A DNA stretch of 64,000 nt from Pararhizobium antarcticum. Lineage in GTDB: Bacteria; Pseudomonadota; Alphaproteobacteria; Rhizobiales; Rhizobiaceae. Numbering within the stretch: the first letter of the stretch is position 1; every line of letters starts with the position of its first letter. Positions 46,078-56,396 of this stretch are shown here, piece after piece. The notes under the pieces were generated by a model. It did not search any database, had not been told where the DNA came from, and saw only the letters and a program-made list of their open reading frames with translations. Position numbers and translations under genes: made by a program. The stretch is from the NCBI RefSeq assembly GCF_001885585.1, contig NZ_LSRP01000074.1, positions 62,001 to 126,000 on the forward strand, read 5' to 3'.

Positions 46078-47445
46078 ATGGCAACGACGGAATCGGGCAC
46101 AGCGGGAAAACAACCTGAGTTGAAACGGGTGATGGGCCCGGGGCTGTTGCTGCTGTTCATCATCGGCGACATTCTCGGCACCGGCATCTATGCCCTGACG
46201 GGACAGGTTGCTGCCGAAGTCGGCGGTGTCGTCTGGCTGCCCTTTCTGGTGGCCTTTGTCGTCGCCCTTCTGACGGCCTTCAGCTATCTCGAACTGGTGA
46301 CGAAATACCCGCAGGCAGCCGGTGCAGCGCTCTATACGCACAAGGCCTTCGGCGTCCATTTCCTGACCTTCATCGTCGCCTTTGCCGTGATGTCGTCCGG
46401 CATCACATCGGCTGCGACCGCATCGCGGGCCTTTGCCGCAAATTTCTCTGCCGGCCTTGGAATGGACATGGGCGAAGCCGGTGTCATTGCGGTTGCGGTG
46501 CTTTTCATCGCGCTTGTTGCGGCGATCAACTTTCGCGGCGTCGGCGAGAGCGTTAAGCTCAATGTCGTGCTGACCGTGATCGAGTTGAGCGGGCTTTTGC
46601 TGATCATCGCCATCGGCTTCTGGGCGATCGGCCATGGCCAGGGCGATGTCTCGCGGATCTGGACCTTCGTGCCGCCGGAAGGCAGCAGCGGCGTCTTCTG
46701 GCCCGTCGTCGCGGCAACCACGCTCGCCTTTTTCGCCATGGTGGGCTTCGAGGACTCCGTCAACATGGCGGAGGAGTGCAAGAACCCCAGCAAGATCTTC
46801 CCGAAGGTGCTGCTGGGCGGTCTGCTGATCACCGGTGCGATCTACATGCTTGTCTCGATCTCGGCGATCACGCTGGTTTCGGCTGAAGATCTTGGCGAAG
46901 GCGAAACGCCGTTGCTGAAGGTGGTTCAGGCCGGGGCACCCGGCTTTCCGATCAGCATTTTCGGCCTGATCACCATGCTCGCCGTCGCCAATTCGGCACT
47001 CATCAACATGATGATGGCAAGCCGCCTGCTTTACGGCATGGGCCGCGAGGGCGTCATTCCGGCAGTGCTCGGGCGGGTCCACAAAAGCCGCCATTCGCCC
47101 TATATCGCGATCCTGTTCACGACGGCGCTGGCCATTGCGCTGATCACCCTTGCTGGCGGCGTGCCGGAACTCGGCGGCACAACGGCGCTTTTGCTGCTCT
47201 GCGTCTTTGCTGTGGTCAACATCGCCGTGCTGGTGCTGCGCAGGGACACGGTCGAGCACAAGCATTTTCGCACGCCAACGATCGTGCCGATCCTCGGTGC
47301 GATCACCTGCGCGTTCCTCGCCGGGCCCTGGACAGGGCGCGAGCCGGTGCAATATTTCATTGCCGCCTGCCTGATCGGGCTCGGCGTCGTTCTCTGGCTG
47401 GCGACGCTCGGCATCATGCGGCGAACGGAAAAGGCGGCGGGATAG
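46078..47445 (+). CDS. APC family amino acid permease
   Basis: A 455-residue secondary transporter with about twelve hydrophobic helices. The N-terminal unwound helix signature GDILGTGIYALTGQVAAEVGG matches APC permeases. FFAMVGFEDSVNMAEECKNPSK is the conserved loop after helix 6, and SRLLYGMGREGVIPAVLGRVH is another family landmark. GGGAGATACAA lies just before the ATG. The substrate is not evident; cationic amino acid or general permeases are closest in pattern. It is a single gene. Confidence 0.9.
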   Translation: MATTESGTAGKQPELKRVMGPGLLLLFIIGDILGTGIYALTGQVAAEVGGVVWLPFLVAFVVALLTAFSYLELVTKYPQAAGAALYTHKAFGVHFLTFIVAFAVMSSGITSAATASRAFAANFSAGLGMDMGEAGVIAVAVLFIALVAAINFRGVGESVKLNVVLTVIELSGLLLIIAIGFWAIGHGQGDVSRIWTFVPPEGSSGVFWPVVAATTLAFFAMVGFEDSVNMAEECKNPSKIFPKVLLGGLLITGAIYMLVSISAITLVSAEDLGEGETPLLKVVQAGAPGFPISIFGLITMLAVANSALINMMMASRLLYGMGREGVIPAVLGRVHKSRHSPYIAILFTTALAIALITLAGGVPELGGTTALLLLCVFAVVNIAVLVLRRDTVEHKHFRTPTIVPILGAITCAFLAGPWTGREPVQYFIAACLIGLGVVLWLATLGIMRRTEKAAG

Positions 47446-47607
47446 ACGCCGGGCGCGCAAATATGAGGCATCGGCAACATGCTTCGGCATGATTATGATC
47501 GGATCAGCCGCCCGATGATCTGGGAGACGATCAGTCAACGACTGCAACCATTGTTGACCGATATAGAGACGGCCATGGCTGCGAATGGAAAATAGGAGTT
47601 GTAACCC

Positions 47608-48531
47608 ATGTCCTTCTTCCCCGGAAACGATCCGAGCGTCGGCGATGCACCGGCCTGCGATGCGATCGAGCATCTGATCATTCCGCGCACCAGCGACATC
47701 GGCAATCTTCAGGTGCGCCGGGCGCTGCCAACGGCCAAGCGCCGGCTGGTCGGGCCGTTCATCTTCTTCGATCGCATGGGCCCGGCCCTTCTTAAAGCGG
47801 GCGAAGCGCTGGACGTGCGACCGCATCCGCATATCGGGCTGTCCACAGTCACCTATCTCTTCGACGGCGAGATCAAGCATCGCGACAGTCTCGGCACGGA
47901 AATGGTTATCGCGCCGGGCGACCTCAACCTGATGACCGCCGGGCGCGGCATCGTGCATTCGGAACGCTCCCCGGAAAACCTGCGCGGAAAACCGCAATCG
48001 ATTTCGGGCCTGCAGACCTGGCTTGCCCTGCCCGACCAGTATGAAGAGATCGCCCCAATTTTCGCGCATACAGAGAAACGCGATCTGCCGGCGTTTTCCG
48101 ACAGGGGTCTGCAGGGCCGCATCGTCATCGGTTCCTTCGAGGGCATGGGATCGCCGGTCTCGGTGTTTTCCGATACCCTCTATGTCGATCTGACCATCGA
48201 AGCCGGCCGGAGCGCGCCGTTTGCTGCACAGTGGGAGGAACGTGCGCTCTATATTCTCGAGGGCGAGGCGATCATTGCCGGCGACCATTTCGCCAGCAAC
48301 CAGCTTCTCGTCTTTCGCCCGGGCGACGAGATTACCGTCACCGCTGGTGCGCAGGGGTGTCACATCATGCTGTTCGGTGGCGCGGCCATGGGCTCGGCCC
48401 GGCATGTCTGGTGGAATTTCGTTTCTTCCTCCAAGGAGAGGATCGAGCAGGCCAAGGAAGAGTGGCGCAGCGGCCGCTTCGACATCGTGCCCGGAGACGA
48501 AGACGAGTTTATCCCTTTGCCCGAACGGTAA
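47608..48531 (+). CDS. Pirin family protein
   Basis: A 307-residue bicupin. The N-terminal cupin metal site is seen in VRPHPHIGLSTVTYLFDGEIKHRDSLG and TAGRGIVHSE (His, His, His, Glu). The C-terminal pirin domain contains VDLTIEAGRSAPF and LLVFRPGDEITVTAG. Some pirins have quercetin dioxygenase activity, others regulate metabolism; the role here is unknown. A weak ribosome site (AGGAGTTGTAACCC) precedes the ATG. It stands alone, upstream of dxs. Confidence 0.92.
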   Translation: MSFFPGNDPSVGDAPACDAIEHLIIPRTSDIGNLQVRRALPTAKRRLVGPFIFFDRMGPALLKAGEALDVRPHPHIGLSTVTYLFDGEIKHRDSLGTEMVIAPGDLNLMTAGRGIVHSERSPENLRGKPQSISGLQTWLALPDQYEEIAPIFAHTEKRDLPAFSDRGLQGRIVIGSFEGMGSPVSVFSDTLYVDLTIEAGRSAPFAAQWEERALYILEGEAIIAGDHFASNQLLVFRPGDEITVTAGAQGCHIMLFGGAAMGSARHVWWNFVSSSKERIEQAKEEWRSGRFDIVPGDEDEFIPLPER

Positions 48532-48669
48532 TATTCGTTAAACTCCCTGTTTGTATCGCGACAAAAAACCGCTTTTGCAATCGATGGTGATTGTGTTTAA
48601 AGACGCTTTTTGCGGATATTCATCAGGAAACGCGTCTCATGAAAGGCGCGGGAATGAAGGCCTTTCAGC

Positions 48670-50604
48670 GTGACACAACTGCCAGTCAATCCGATGCCGG
48701 CGACCCCTCTGCTCGATCAGGTGCACATTCCTGATGATCTCAAGAAAATCGACGACAAGGATCTGCCGCAGCTGGCGACGGAACTGCGCGCCGAAATGGT
48801 CGATGCGGTGTCGCGCACCGGCGGGCATCTGGGCGCCGGGCTTGGCGTCGTCGAACTGACAATCGCCATCCACAAGGTGTTCAACACGCCGCATGACCGG
48901 CTGATCTTCGATGTCGGCCACCAGTGTTATCCACACAAGATCCTGACCGGTCGCCGCGACCGGATCCGCACGTTGCGCCAGGAAAACGGCCTGTCCGGAT
49001 TTACCCGCCGCGCCGAGAGCGAATACGATCCCTTCGGTGCCGCCCATTCGTCGACATCGATTTCCGCTGGCCTCGGCATGGCGGTGGCAGCCGACCTGTC
49101 GGGTGAGCATCGCAACGTCATTGCCGTCATCGGCGACGGTGCGATGTCGGCCGGCATGGCCTATGAGGCGCTGAACAATGCCGGCGCGCTCGATGCACGG
49201 CTGATCGTCATCCTCAACGACAACGACATGTCGATCGCGCCGCCGACCGGTGCGATGAGCGCCTATCTGGCGCGGCTTGCCTCCGGCCGGACCTATATGG
49301 GCTTCCGCGATCTCGGCAAAAAGCTGACCGCCTATCTCGGCAAGACGGTGGACCGGGCGATCACCCGCGCCGTCGAACATGCGCGCGGCTACGTCACCGG
49401 CGGTACCCTGTTCGAAGAACTGGGTTTCTACCATATCGGCCCGATCGACGGGCATTCCTTCGAACACCTGCTGCCGGTCCTGCGCAATGTCCGCGACAAT
49501 TCCAAGGGCCCGGTGCTGATCCATGTCGTGACGCAAAAGGGCAAGGGTTATCCACCGGCGGAAGCTGCGGCTGACAAGTATCACGGCGTCAATACGTTCG
49601 ACGTGATCACCGGTGCGCAGGCCAAGGCCAAGCCGAACGCACCCGCCTATACTTCGGTTTTTGCCGAAGCGCTGACGCAGGAAGGCGGCTTCGACGACAA
49701 GATCGTCGCGGTCACCGCGGCCATGCCGTCCGGCACGGGGCTCGACAAGTTTGCGCTCGCCCACCCCTCGCGCTGCTTTGATGTCGGCATTGCCGAACAG
49801 CACGCGGTGACGTTTGCCGCCGGCCTCGCCTCCGAAGGCTACAAGCCCTTCTGTGCGCTTTACTCGACCTTCCTGCAGCGCGGCTACGACCAGGTGGTGC
49901 ACGACGTGGCGATCCAGGGTCTGCCGGTGCGCTTTCCGATCGACCGCGCCGGCTTTGTCGGCGCCGACGGCCCGACCCATGCGGGCGCGTTCGATACGAC
50001 CTATCTCGCCACCCTGCCCGGTTTCGTGGTCATGGCGGCTGCCGATGAGGCGGAACTGAAGCATATGGTGCGCACCGCCGCTGCCTATGACGACGGGCCT
50101 ATCTCGTTTCGCTATCCGCGCGGCGAAGGTGTCGGCGTCGACATGCCCGAGCGTGGCCAGATCCTGGAAATCGGCAAGGGCCGGCTGGTGAAGCAGGGTT
50201 CCAAGGTGGCCCTGCTGTCCTTCGGCACGCGGCTTGCCGACTGCCTGCTCGCCGCCGAGGACCTCGATGCGGCAGGCCTGTCGACGACGGTTGCCGATGC
50301 GCGCTTTGCAAAGCCGCTCGACCACGCGCTAATCCTTCAGCTGGCGCGCCACCATGAGGTGCTGATCACGATCGAGGAAGGTGCCGTCGGTGGTTTCGGG
50401 AGCCATGTGATGCAGTTTCTCGCCCATGAGGGCCTGCTCGACAGCGGCCTCAAGGTTCGCCCGCTCGTGCTTCCGGATATGTGGATGGAACAGGCCAAGC
50501 CCGAGGTCATGTATGCCAAGGCCGGCCTCGACCGCGCCGGCATCGTCGCGACGGTGTTCAAGGCGCTCGGCCAGAAGCAGGTCGGCGTCGGAGTTGCCGG
50601 CTGA
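48670..50604 (+). CDS. dxs: 1-deoxy-D-xylulose-5-phosphate synthase
   Basis: First enzyme of the non-mevalonate isoprenoid pathway, joining pyruvate and glyceraldehyde 3-phosphate with thiamine diphosphate. The 644-residue protein starts at GTG 48670 ([17 protein letters not shown]), with AAGG about 10 bases upstream. Landmarks are [16 protein letters not shown], the thiamine-diphosphate motif [32 protein letters not shown], the catalytic Glu region [15 protein letters not shown], and the transketolase-like [15 protein letters not shown]. Length is typical. Confidence 0.97.
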   Translation: MTQLPVNPMPATPLLDQVHIPDDLKKIDDKDLPQLATELRAEMVDAVSRTGGHLGAGLGVVELTIAIHKVFNTPHDRLIFDVGHQCYPHKILTGRRDRIRTLRQENGLSGFTRRAESEYDPFGAAHSSTSISAGLGMAVAADLSGEHRNVIAVIGDGAMSAGMAYEALNNAGALDARLIVILNDNDMSIAPPTGAMSAYLARLASGRTYMGFRDLGKKLTAYLGKTVDRAITRAVEHARGYVTGGTLFEELGFYHIGPIDGHSFEHLLPVLRNVRDNSKGPVLIHVVTQKGKGYPPAEAAADKYHGVNTFDVITGAQAKAKPNAPAYTSVFAEALTQEGGFDDKIVAVTAAMPSGTGLDKFALAHPSRCFDVGIAEQHAVTFAAGLASEGYKPFCALYSTFLQRGYDQVVHDVAIQGLPVRFPIDRAGFVGADGPTHAGAFDTTYLATLPGFVVMAAADEAELKHMVRTAAAYDDGPISFRYPRGEGVGVDMPERGQILEIGKGRLVKQGSKVALLSFGTRLADCLLAAEDLDAAGLSTTVADARFAKPLDHALILQLARHHEVLITIEEGAVGGFGSHVMQFLAHEGLLDSGLKVRPLVLPDMWMEQAKPEVMYAKAGLDRAGIVATVFKALGQKQVGVGVAG

Positions 50605-50635
50605 AGGCTGCACCGGCCCATCCCGCCCAAGGCGT

Positions 50636-51778
50636 CTAGCGCGTCGCGCCTTTGGCTTCGGCAGGGGCTGGGTGCGACCGTGACAGGGACGTGCAATTCT
50701 TGCGGGCTTCCAGATACTGGCCGACAACCAGTTGCAGCAGAACGCCCGCCGTCATCAGAAGGATCTGTTCGGGAAGCGTCAGCGAGCGCGGCAATCCCAT
50801 GCTCACGGTCATCAGATCCGAAAGCAGGAGACCGGTGATGAAGACCGGCATGCTGTGGCGCCCGATCACGCAGATCGGCTGCAGGAAAGACCCGTCGGCC
50901 AGACGCCGGACCGCCTCGATGTTCCAGAGCACGTAGACGATGGCGATCGCATTGACGAGCCGCAGGATGCCGTCATTGGTCTTGCTGGTCATCGCGCGGT
51001 AAAGCCATTCCGACGGTGGCTCAATGAAATGAAAGTGGAACAGGATGTTGGCGGGAACTGCCAGAACACAGAAAGCCGCCGCGGCAATAAACAGGGCACG
51101 GTTGTAAGGCAGTGCCGGCCGGCCGGTCTTGAGGCGGACGCCGATGACCAGGCCGATCAGGAATATAAGCTGCCAGGACAGCGGGTCGAAGTACCAGTGT
51201 CCTTCCGGAAGCGCCGTGTTCACGAAATTGACATGGCCGAAACCGGCACCCAGCCAGACGAGCAACGACCCGCAAATGAGCAGTTTCGGCGCGCGGTCGT
51301 TCAGATAGAGGAACAGCGGCACGCAGGCGATGAGGATCACATACATCGGCAGAATGTCGAAATTTCCGGGCATATACCGCAGCAGAAAAATCGACGCGAG
51401 ATTGCCCAGCGGATCGCTCCAGAAGCCCGTCAGACCGAGAATCGCACTCGCCTGCGCAAAGATCGGCAGATCCTTGGCCAGGCCGACGGAAAACAGGCCG
51501 ACCAGTCCGACAAGCAAGGCCACATGAACCGCGTAGATCTTCCCCGCGCGCCGCAACGGCTTGGCCGCCAAAGACGGAAAATCAAGCGCGCCACCGCGTG
51601 GATAATAGGCCAGGGCTGCGGAAATGCCGGCCATCAGCACGAACAGTTCCGATGCGTCGGCGAAGCCGCGGGAATGCTGCAGCCCTTCCGAAAAGCTGAA
51701 ACTCGAATGGCCGACGAAGATCAGGAGCAGCGACAGCCCCCGAATCAGATCAATTCTGTTTTCCCGCGCCTTGACCAT
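50636..51778 (-). CDS. OpgC-like membrane acyltransferase
   Basis: A multi-pass membrane protein with about ten helices. It starts KARENRIDLIRGLSLLLIFVGH, the arrangement seen in OpgC proteins, which add succinyl groups to periplasmic or cyclic glucans. The conserved ASELFVLMAGISAALAYYP and a later FDILPMYVILIA also match. From the ATG at 51778 it has 380 residues; an ATG at 51826 would add 16. The glucan substrate is inferred from the family. It is convergent with dxs. Confidence 0.85.
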   Translation of the reverse strand: MVKARENRIDLIRGLSLLLIFVGHSSFSFSEGLQHSRGFADASELFVLMAGISAALAYYPRGGALDFPSLAAKPLRRAGKIYAVHVALLVGLVGLFSVGLAKDLPIFAQASAILGLTGFWSDPLGNLASIFLLRYMPGNFDILPMYVILIACVPLFLYLNDRAPKLLICGSLLVWLGAGFGHVNFVNTALPEGHWYFDPLSWQLIFLIGLVIGVRLKTGRPALPYNRALFIAAAAFCVLAVPANILFHFHFIEPPSEWLYRAMTSKTNDGILRLVNAIAIVYVLWNIEAVRRLADGSFLQPICVIGRHSMPVFITGLLLSDLMTVSMGLPRSLTLPEQILLMTAGVLLQLVVGQYLEARKNCTSLSRSHPAPAEAKGATR

Positions 51779-52020
51779 GCCGATGCCAATTTCCTGCTGC
51801 TTCCTCCATGCCCGTTTTTCCGGCATTTATCGAGCGGTGTTTGATTTTCCGGTTAACGCAGGGTCGACAGGTACAGCACCCCGTCAATCCACCAGCGCCG
51901 GCAGGCATGGGCCTTTCCGCTTTCCGCAAAAACGCTGGCGACGCAAGCGGCAAAGCCAACGTTGCGCGGCGGCCTGCGGGTCTTTCGCAGCAAAGCCAGC
52001 GCGCTCCGCCAGAAAAGACA

Positions 52021-52045
52021 ATCGCCCCCGGACATCGGGAGCGAT
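52021..52045 (-). terminator. Rho-independent terminator of the broken chemoreceptor gene
   Basis: Read on the minus strand, ATCGC-TCCC pairs with GGGG-GCGAT (one mismatch) around a short loop, followed by TGTCTTTTCT at 52012-52020. It lies 27 bp after the chemoreceptor stop. It is outside the part of the inverted repeat visible in the window, so its mirror copy cannot be seen here. Confidence 0.75.
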
Positions 52046-52071
52046 GATGGCAGGAAACCTGTTGTCCAGGC

Positions 52072-53895
52072 TCAGGCCGCGCGGCGGTGACCGCTGGATT
52101 GCTGGGTGCCGCCAGTGAGCTGGAAGGCTGCGATCAGTTCGCGCAGACGGCTTGATTCCATCGCAAGCGTCGCACTTGCCGCATTGGTCTCCTCGACCAT
52201 GGCGGCATTCTGCTGGGTCACCTGGTCCATCTGGTTGACGGCGGTATTGACCTCCGCCAGACCGACCGATTGCTCGCGCGACGACGTGGCAATCGCATCC
52301 ATGTGCTGGTTGATGGTGATGACGTATTGCTCGATGGTTTTCAAAGCCTCGCCGGTCGCCCGCACCAGTCTGACCCCGCCTTCGACTTCGTTGCTGGAGT
52401 TGCGGATCAGGTCCTTGATCTCCTTGGCAGCCTTGGCCGATCGCTGCGCCAGTTCGCGGACTTCCTGTGCAACGACCGCAAAGCCCTTGCCCGCATCGCC
52501 GGCACGAGCCGCCTCGACACCCGCATTCAGGGCCAGCAGGTTCGTCTGGAAGGCGATTTCGTCGATGACGCCGATGATGCTGGAGATCTGGCTGGAGGAT
52601 TGCTCGATCTTCTGCATGGCATCGACCGCGTTGGCGACAACGGTCCCGGATTCGGCGGCACTGGCATTGGCCTGGATCGCCACGTTGCGTGCCTCTTCGG
52701 CGCGCTTGGAGGAGTTGGAGACGTTGACCGTGATCTGGTCCAGCGCCGCTGCCGTTTCCTCAAGCGAGGCCGCCTGCTGTTCTGTGCGCTTCGACAGATC
52801 GTCGGAGCTGCTGCTGATCTCGCGGCTGCCATTGTCGATCGAGCCGGCCGAATGGGTGACGGCAAGCAGTGTCTGGCCGAGCTGGGCGACAGCCGTGTTG
52901 AGATCGTGACGCAGCGCCTCGAAATCCGGGGCGAAGGGTTCGTTCAGCTGGAACGACAGGTCACCGGCGGCAAGGCGCTTCAGCCCGGAAGCGAGGCCCG
53001 ATGTCGCCTGCAGCAGGCGGGCCTGTGCGGCGGCTTCCGCCTCTTGCGCAACCCGGACTTTTTCCGCCTTGGCGAGGGCGCGCTGTTCCTTTCCGTCGGC
53101 CTCAAGCCGGCGGTTCTCGAGCGCCGACTGACGGAACACCTCAACGGCACCGGCCATTTCGCCGATCTCGTCACGACGGCCGGCATAGGGCACGGCCGTA
53201 TCGGCGTCACCTTCAGCAAGACGGGTCATGGAGCCGGTGATGCCCTGGATAGGACGCGCAATGCCACGAACCGCAAAGGTGACTGCGATAATCAGCACCA
53301 GCGCCGCGATCCCGATGGAGATGAACACTTCCAGCAGGACAGAATTGTAAGCCTTGGTGCTGGCCATCTGCGCCGCGTCCGAGCCCGTGTTGTTGAGCGC
53401 GACCAGTTCCTCGATTGCAGCCGTGATCTTGGTGGCTTCGGCCCCCATCTCACCCTCAAAGAGAACCTTGGCAAATTCCTTGTCGTTGTCACCGGACAGC
53501 TCGAGCATTTCGACGCCAAGCTTGCGGTATGCGGCAAAACCTTCGCGAAGCGAAGCCATGAGCAACCGTTCGTTGTCGCTGGAAATCAAAGCTTCATAGA
53601 CGCCAAGGACATTATCCGTGGCCGCGGACTGATCGGCGACGGCCGTGCCGGCCTTGGTCATCTGTTCCTTGTTGACGGCCAGAAGGTGCCTTGCATAGGC
53701 GAGACGCTCCGCGAGCAGCGCGGATTCCATCTTCCGGGCAGCCGAGACGCTGGGCAGCCAGTTGTCCGCAATTTCATTCGTGTTGGCGTTGAGCGTCCGC
53801 ATGCCGCTGACGGAAAACCACTACAGGGCGGCGACAACGATCGCGATGATTGCAAACAGGCTGATCAGGGTTGTCTTGATGTTCGGACGGCGCAT
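52072..53895 (-). pseudogene. Methyl-accepting chemotaxis protein, broken by an in-frame amber codon (left copy)
   Basis: The reading frame starts at ATG 53895 (MRRPNIKTTLISLFAIIAIV), with GGAG 6 bases upstream. It encodes a first membrane helix, then hits TAG at 53823-53821 (codon 25). It continues in frame as WFSVSGMRTLNANTNEIADNW for 582 more residues: four-helix sensor region, second helix (IAALVLIIAVTFAVRG), HAMP, and the signalling tip EIAFQTNLLALNAGVEAARAG. A single C-to-T change of CAG would explain the stop. Restart at the Met at 53802 lacks a ribosome site, and the product would lack the first helix. The same TAG is in the right copy. Confidence 0.88.
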
Positions 53896-54295
53896 GCGGG
53901 ACTCCGGCGTTTCAGAAGGAGCGGTGTGCTCCCGATCAATGGAACCGGACAAGTCATCATGTCAGACCGGGCAAATGTTCTCCGACGTCATGCCGGCGAC
54001 TTTCTGCTACAATTGGCCGATTTTATTCACGCATCGTTAAAATTCACTGAAGCGTAAGCTCTCGATTGCCCGGCTGTGTTCCCTTCCCGGTCAATTCCCG
54101 GAAACTGGCCCTGCAAGCAACAGGATCAGGCAAAGCTTGCGCTGGCATGCAGAAGGGTGCCGATGCCGGCCAGCGATCGACGAATTTTTCACGTCCTCCT
54201 CAGTTTGCCGGCCAAAACATCGCAAAAGGCCGCATTATTCGGCTTGGGCGCGGCAAACATCTTGCCATGGCGGCCTCGAACAGCCATGACGGGCC
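53896..54295. other. Intergenic region between the broken chemoreceptor and tlyA (left copy)
   Basis: 400 bp between divergent genes with no credible coding sequence. It should hold promoters for both the chemoreceptor and tlyA, but I cannot assign boxes with confidence. The mirror stretch is 61800-62199. Confidence 0.5.
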
Positions 54296-55096
54296 ATGTC
54301 CAACGAACCCAAAACCAGTATCCGCCTCGACCAGCTTCTCCTGAACCTTGGTCTCGTCGCCAGCCGCTCGCGCGCCCGCGACGCGATCCAGCGCGGCACC
54401 GTCAAGGTCAATGACCGCGTCGTCATCAAGCCATCCTCGACTTTTCCCGAGGATGTGACGATCACCATCGATGATCCGGTTCAGGCCTATGTCTCGCGCG
54501 CGGCGCTCAAGCTGAAGGCCGGGCTCGAGCATTTCGGCCTCTCCCCCGAGGGCCAGGAATGCCTCGACATCGGCGCCTCGACCGGCGGTTTCACCGAAAT
54601 TCTGCTGCATGCCGGCGCCGAGCATGTGATCTCCATCGATGTCGGCCACGGCCAGTTTCATCCGCGCCTCGATGCCGACGATCGCGTCACCAATATCGAG
54701 GGACTGAATGCGCGGGCTTTGGACGAGGATCATCTCGACGGCCGCGCGATTACCTTCATCGTTTCCGACGTCTCCTTCATTTCGCTGAAGCTCGCTCTGC
54801 CACCGGCCTTGGACCTCGCGGAACCGGGCGCGCATTGCATCCTGCTGGTCAAGCCGCAATTCGAGGCCGGGCGCGAAGCGATCAGCAAGGCCGGATTGCT
54901 CAAGGATCCGTCGACGGCACCGGCGGTCGCTGCCGAACTGGAACGCTGGCTGTCCGAGGACATGGGCTGGGAAAGTCTCGGTCTCATCCCCTCGCCGATC
55001 GCCGGTGGTGACGGCAACGAGGAATATCTTCTGGCCGGACGCAAACCGCTGGACGATAACGCACGAGCCGATGAAACGCTGGACGACACCGAATGA
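54296..55096 (+). CDS. tlyA: TlyA family rRNA 2'-O-methyltransferase (left copy)
   Basis: A 266-residue protein with an N-terminal S4 RNA-binding domain (IRLDQLLLNLGLVASRSRARDAIQRGTVKVNDRVV). An FtsJ-type methyltransferase domain follows, with SAM motif CLDIGASTGGFTEILLHAGA. The catalytic K-D-K-E set is plausible from RAALKL, FIVSDVSFI, LLVKPQFEAGR and EEYLL. TlyA proteins methylate 16S/23S rRNA ribose and are sometimes called hemolysins. The stop overlaps the next methyltransferase start by 4 bp (ATGA). An identical copy is at 60999-61799. Confidence 0.92.
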   Translation: MSNEPKTSIRLDQLLLNLGLVASRSRARDAIQRGTVKVNDRVVIKPSSTFPEDVTITIDDPVQAYVSRAALKLKAGLEHFGLSPEGQECLDIGASTGGFTEILLHAGAEHVISIDVGHGQFHPRLDADDRVTNIEGLNARALDEDHLDGRAITFIVSDVSFISLKLALPPALDLAEPGAHCILLVKPQFEAGREAISKAGLLKDPSTAPAVAAELERWLSEDMGWESLGLIPSPIAGGDGNEEYLLAGRKPLDDNARADETLDDTE

Positions 55097-56343
55097 GCAT
55101 GGAAACGCTGACCATCGAGAAGATCGGCCTCTCCGGCGATGGCATTGCACGGGGTCCTTTCGGCCCTGTCTACGTGCCCTTCACGCTTCCCGGCGAGATC
55201 GCAGCCCTTGCGGTCAACAAGGACAAGGGCACGGTGATGTCGCTGAGCGGGCTGTCGCCCGATCGCGTCGCGCCGACATGCCGGCATTTCGGCCCTGAAG
55301 GCGAAAACGGCAGTTGTGGCGGCTGCAGCCTGCAGCATGCCAGCGACGACTTCTACCAGTCGTTCAAGCGCCAGATCGTGCTCGATGCCTTGAAATCCAA
55401 AGCGCTGGTCGCGGAGGTCGGACCGCTGGTGACAGCCCATCCGGGCGACCGCCGGCGCACGGTGTTTACCGCCCGGCGCACGGAAAAATCACTGCTTCTC
55501 GGCTACAACGAGCGCGAGAGCCACAATATCGTTTCCATTGTCGAATGTCCCATCGCAAGCCCGGGCATCGTCTCCAGGCTTGCGACCATCCGCACCATCG
55601 CAGCGGCAATGGCTGTCAATGCCGAGCCCTTCCGCATCACCGTTCTGGAAACGGCCGCCGGTCTCGATCTGGCCGTCGAGGGCATCAAGGCCCTGCCGGA
55701 CCGGCAGCGGCGCATGGCTGTCGAAACCGTTCTCGGTGAAAAGGGCATTGCCCGTGTCGCGCTCAACGGCGAGATCGTCATCGAACCGCACAAGCCGGTC
55801 ATCGACTTCGGCGGCATTTCCGTCTCGCCGCCTGCCGGCGGCTTTGCCCAGGCGAGCAAACCGGCCGAAGACGCCATGGCGGCGCTGGTCACCAGCCATA
55901 TCGGCAAGGCCAAGCGCGTTGCCGACCTGTTTGCGGGGTCCGGCACCTTTGCGCTGAGGATCGCACGCACGGCGCGCGTCCATGCCGTCGAAGGTGAGGA
56001 CAAGGCGTTGAAGGCGCTCGATTACGCGGCCCGCAACACGCAAGGCCTGAAGCCGGTGACGATCGAGAAGCGCGACCTGCTTCGCCGACCACTGATGACC
56101 GCGGAACTCAAGATCTACGACGCCGTCGTGTTCGACCCGCCGCGCGCCGGCGCGGAAGCCCAGACGAAGGAACTCGCCCGCTCTGGCGTGAAGAAGATCG
56201 TCGCCGTCTCCTGCAATCCGGTGACGCTGGTGCGGGACCTGCGCATCCTCGTCGATGCCGGCTACCGCATCACCTCGGTGACACCGATCGACCAGTTCCT
56301 CTGGTCGTCGCATGTGGAAGTGGTCGCGACGCTCGAGAAGTAG
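55093..56343 (+). CDS. TrmA/RlmD family RNA 5-methyluridine methyltransferase (left copy)
   Basis: A 416-residue SAM-dependent enzyme that would methylate a uridine in rRNA (RlmD/RlmC-like) or tRNA. A TRAM-like N-terminal domain (about 1-60) is followed by an iron-sulfur cysteine cluster (CRHFGPEGENGSCGGCSLQH). The SAM-binding motif is VADLFAGSGTFALRIA, the family aspartate-proline segment is VFDPPRAGAEAQ, and the catalytic Cys is in IVAVSCNPVTLVRD. The start overlaps tlyA by 4 bp. The exact RNA target cannot be assigned. An identical copy is at 59752-61002. Confidence 0.92.
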   Translation: MSMETLTIEKIGLSGDGIARGPFGPVYVPFTLPGEIAALAVNKDKGTVMSLSGLSPDRVAPTCRHFGPEGENGSCGGCSLQHASDDFYQSFKRQIVLDALKSKALVAEVGPLVTAHPGDRRRTVFTARRTEKSLLLGYNERESHNIVSIVECPIASPGIVSRLATIRTIAAAMAVNAEPFRITVLETAAGLDLAVEGIKALPDRQRRMAVETVLGEKGIARVALNGEIVIEPHKPVIDFGGISVSPPAGGFAQASKPAEDAMAALVTSHIGKAKRVADLFAGSGTFALRIARTARVHAVEGEDKALKALDYAARNTQGLKPVTIEKRDLLRRPLMTAELKIYDAVVFDPPRAGAEAQTKELARSGVKKIVAVSCNPVTLVRDLRILVDAGYRITSVTPIDQFLWSSHVEVVATLEK

Positions 56344-56344
56344 C

Positions 56345-56375
56345 GGAACCTGTCAAGCCTTGGCCCGGTGGTTCC
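56345..56375. terminator. Stem-loop between convergent methyltransferase and marR genes (left copy)
   Basis: GGAACC (56345-56350) and GGTTCC (56370-56375) are complementary, with a smaller inner pairing. It lies 2 bp after the methyltransferase stop, in the 53-bp gap before the convergent marR stop. The mirror copy is at 59720-59750. Confidence 0.4.
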
Positions 56376-56396
56376 ATCCTTGCGTTTCGCGACGTT

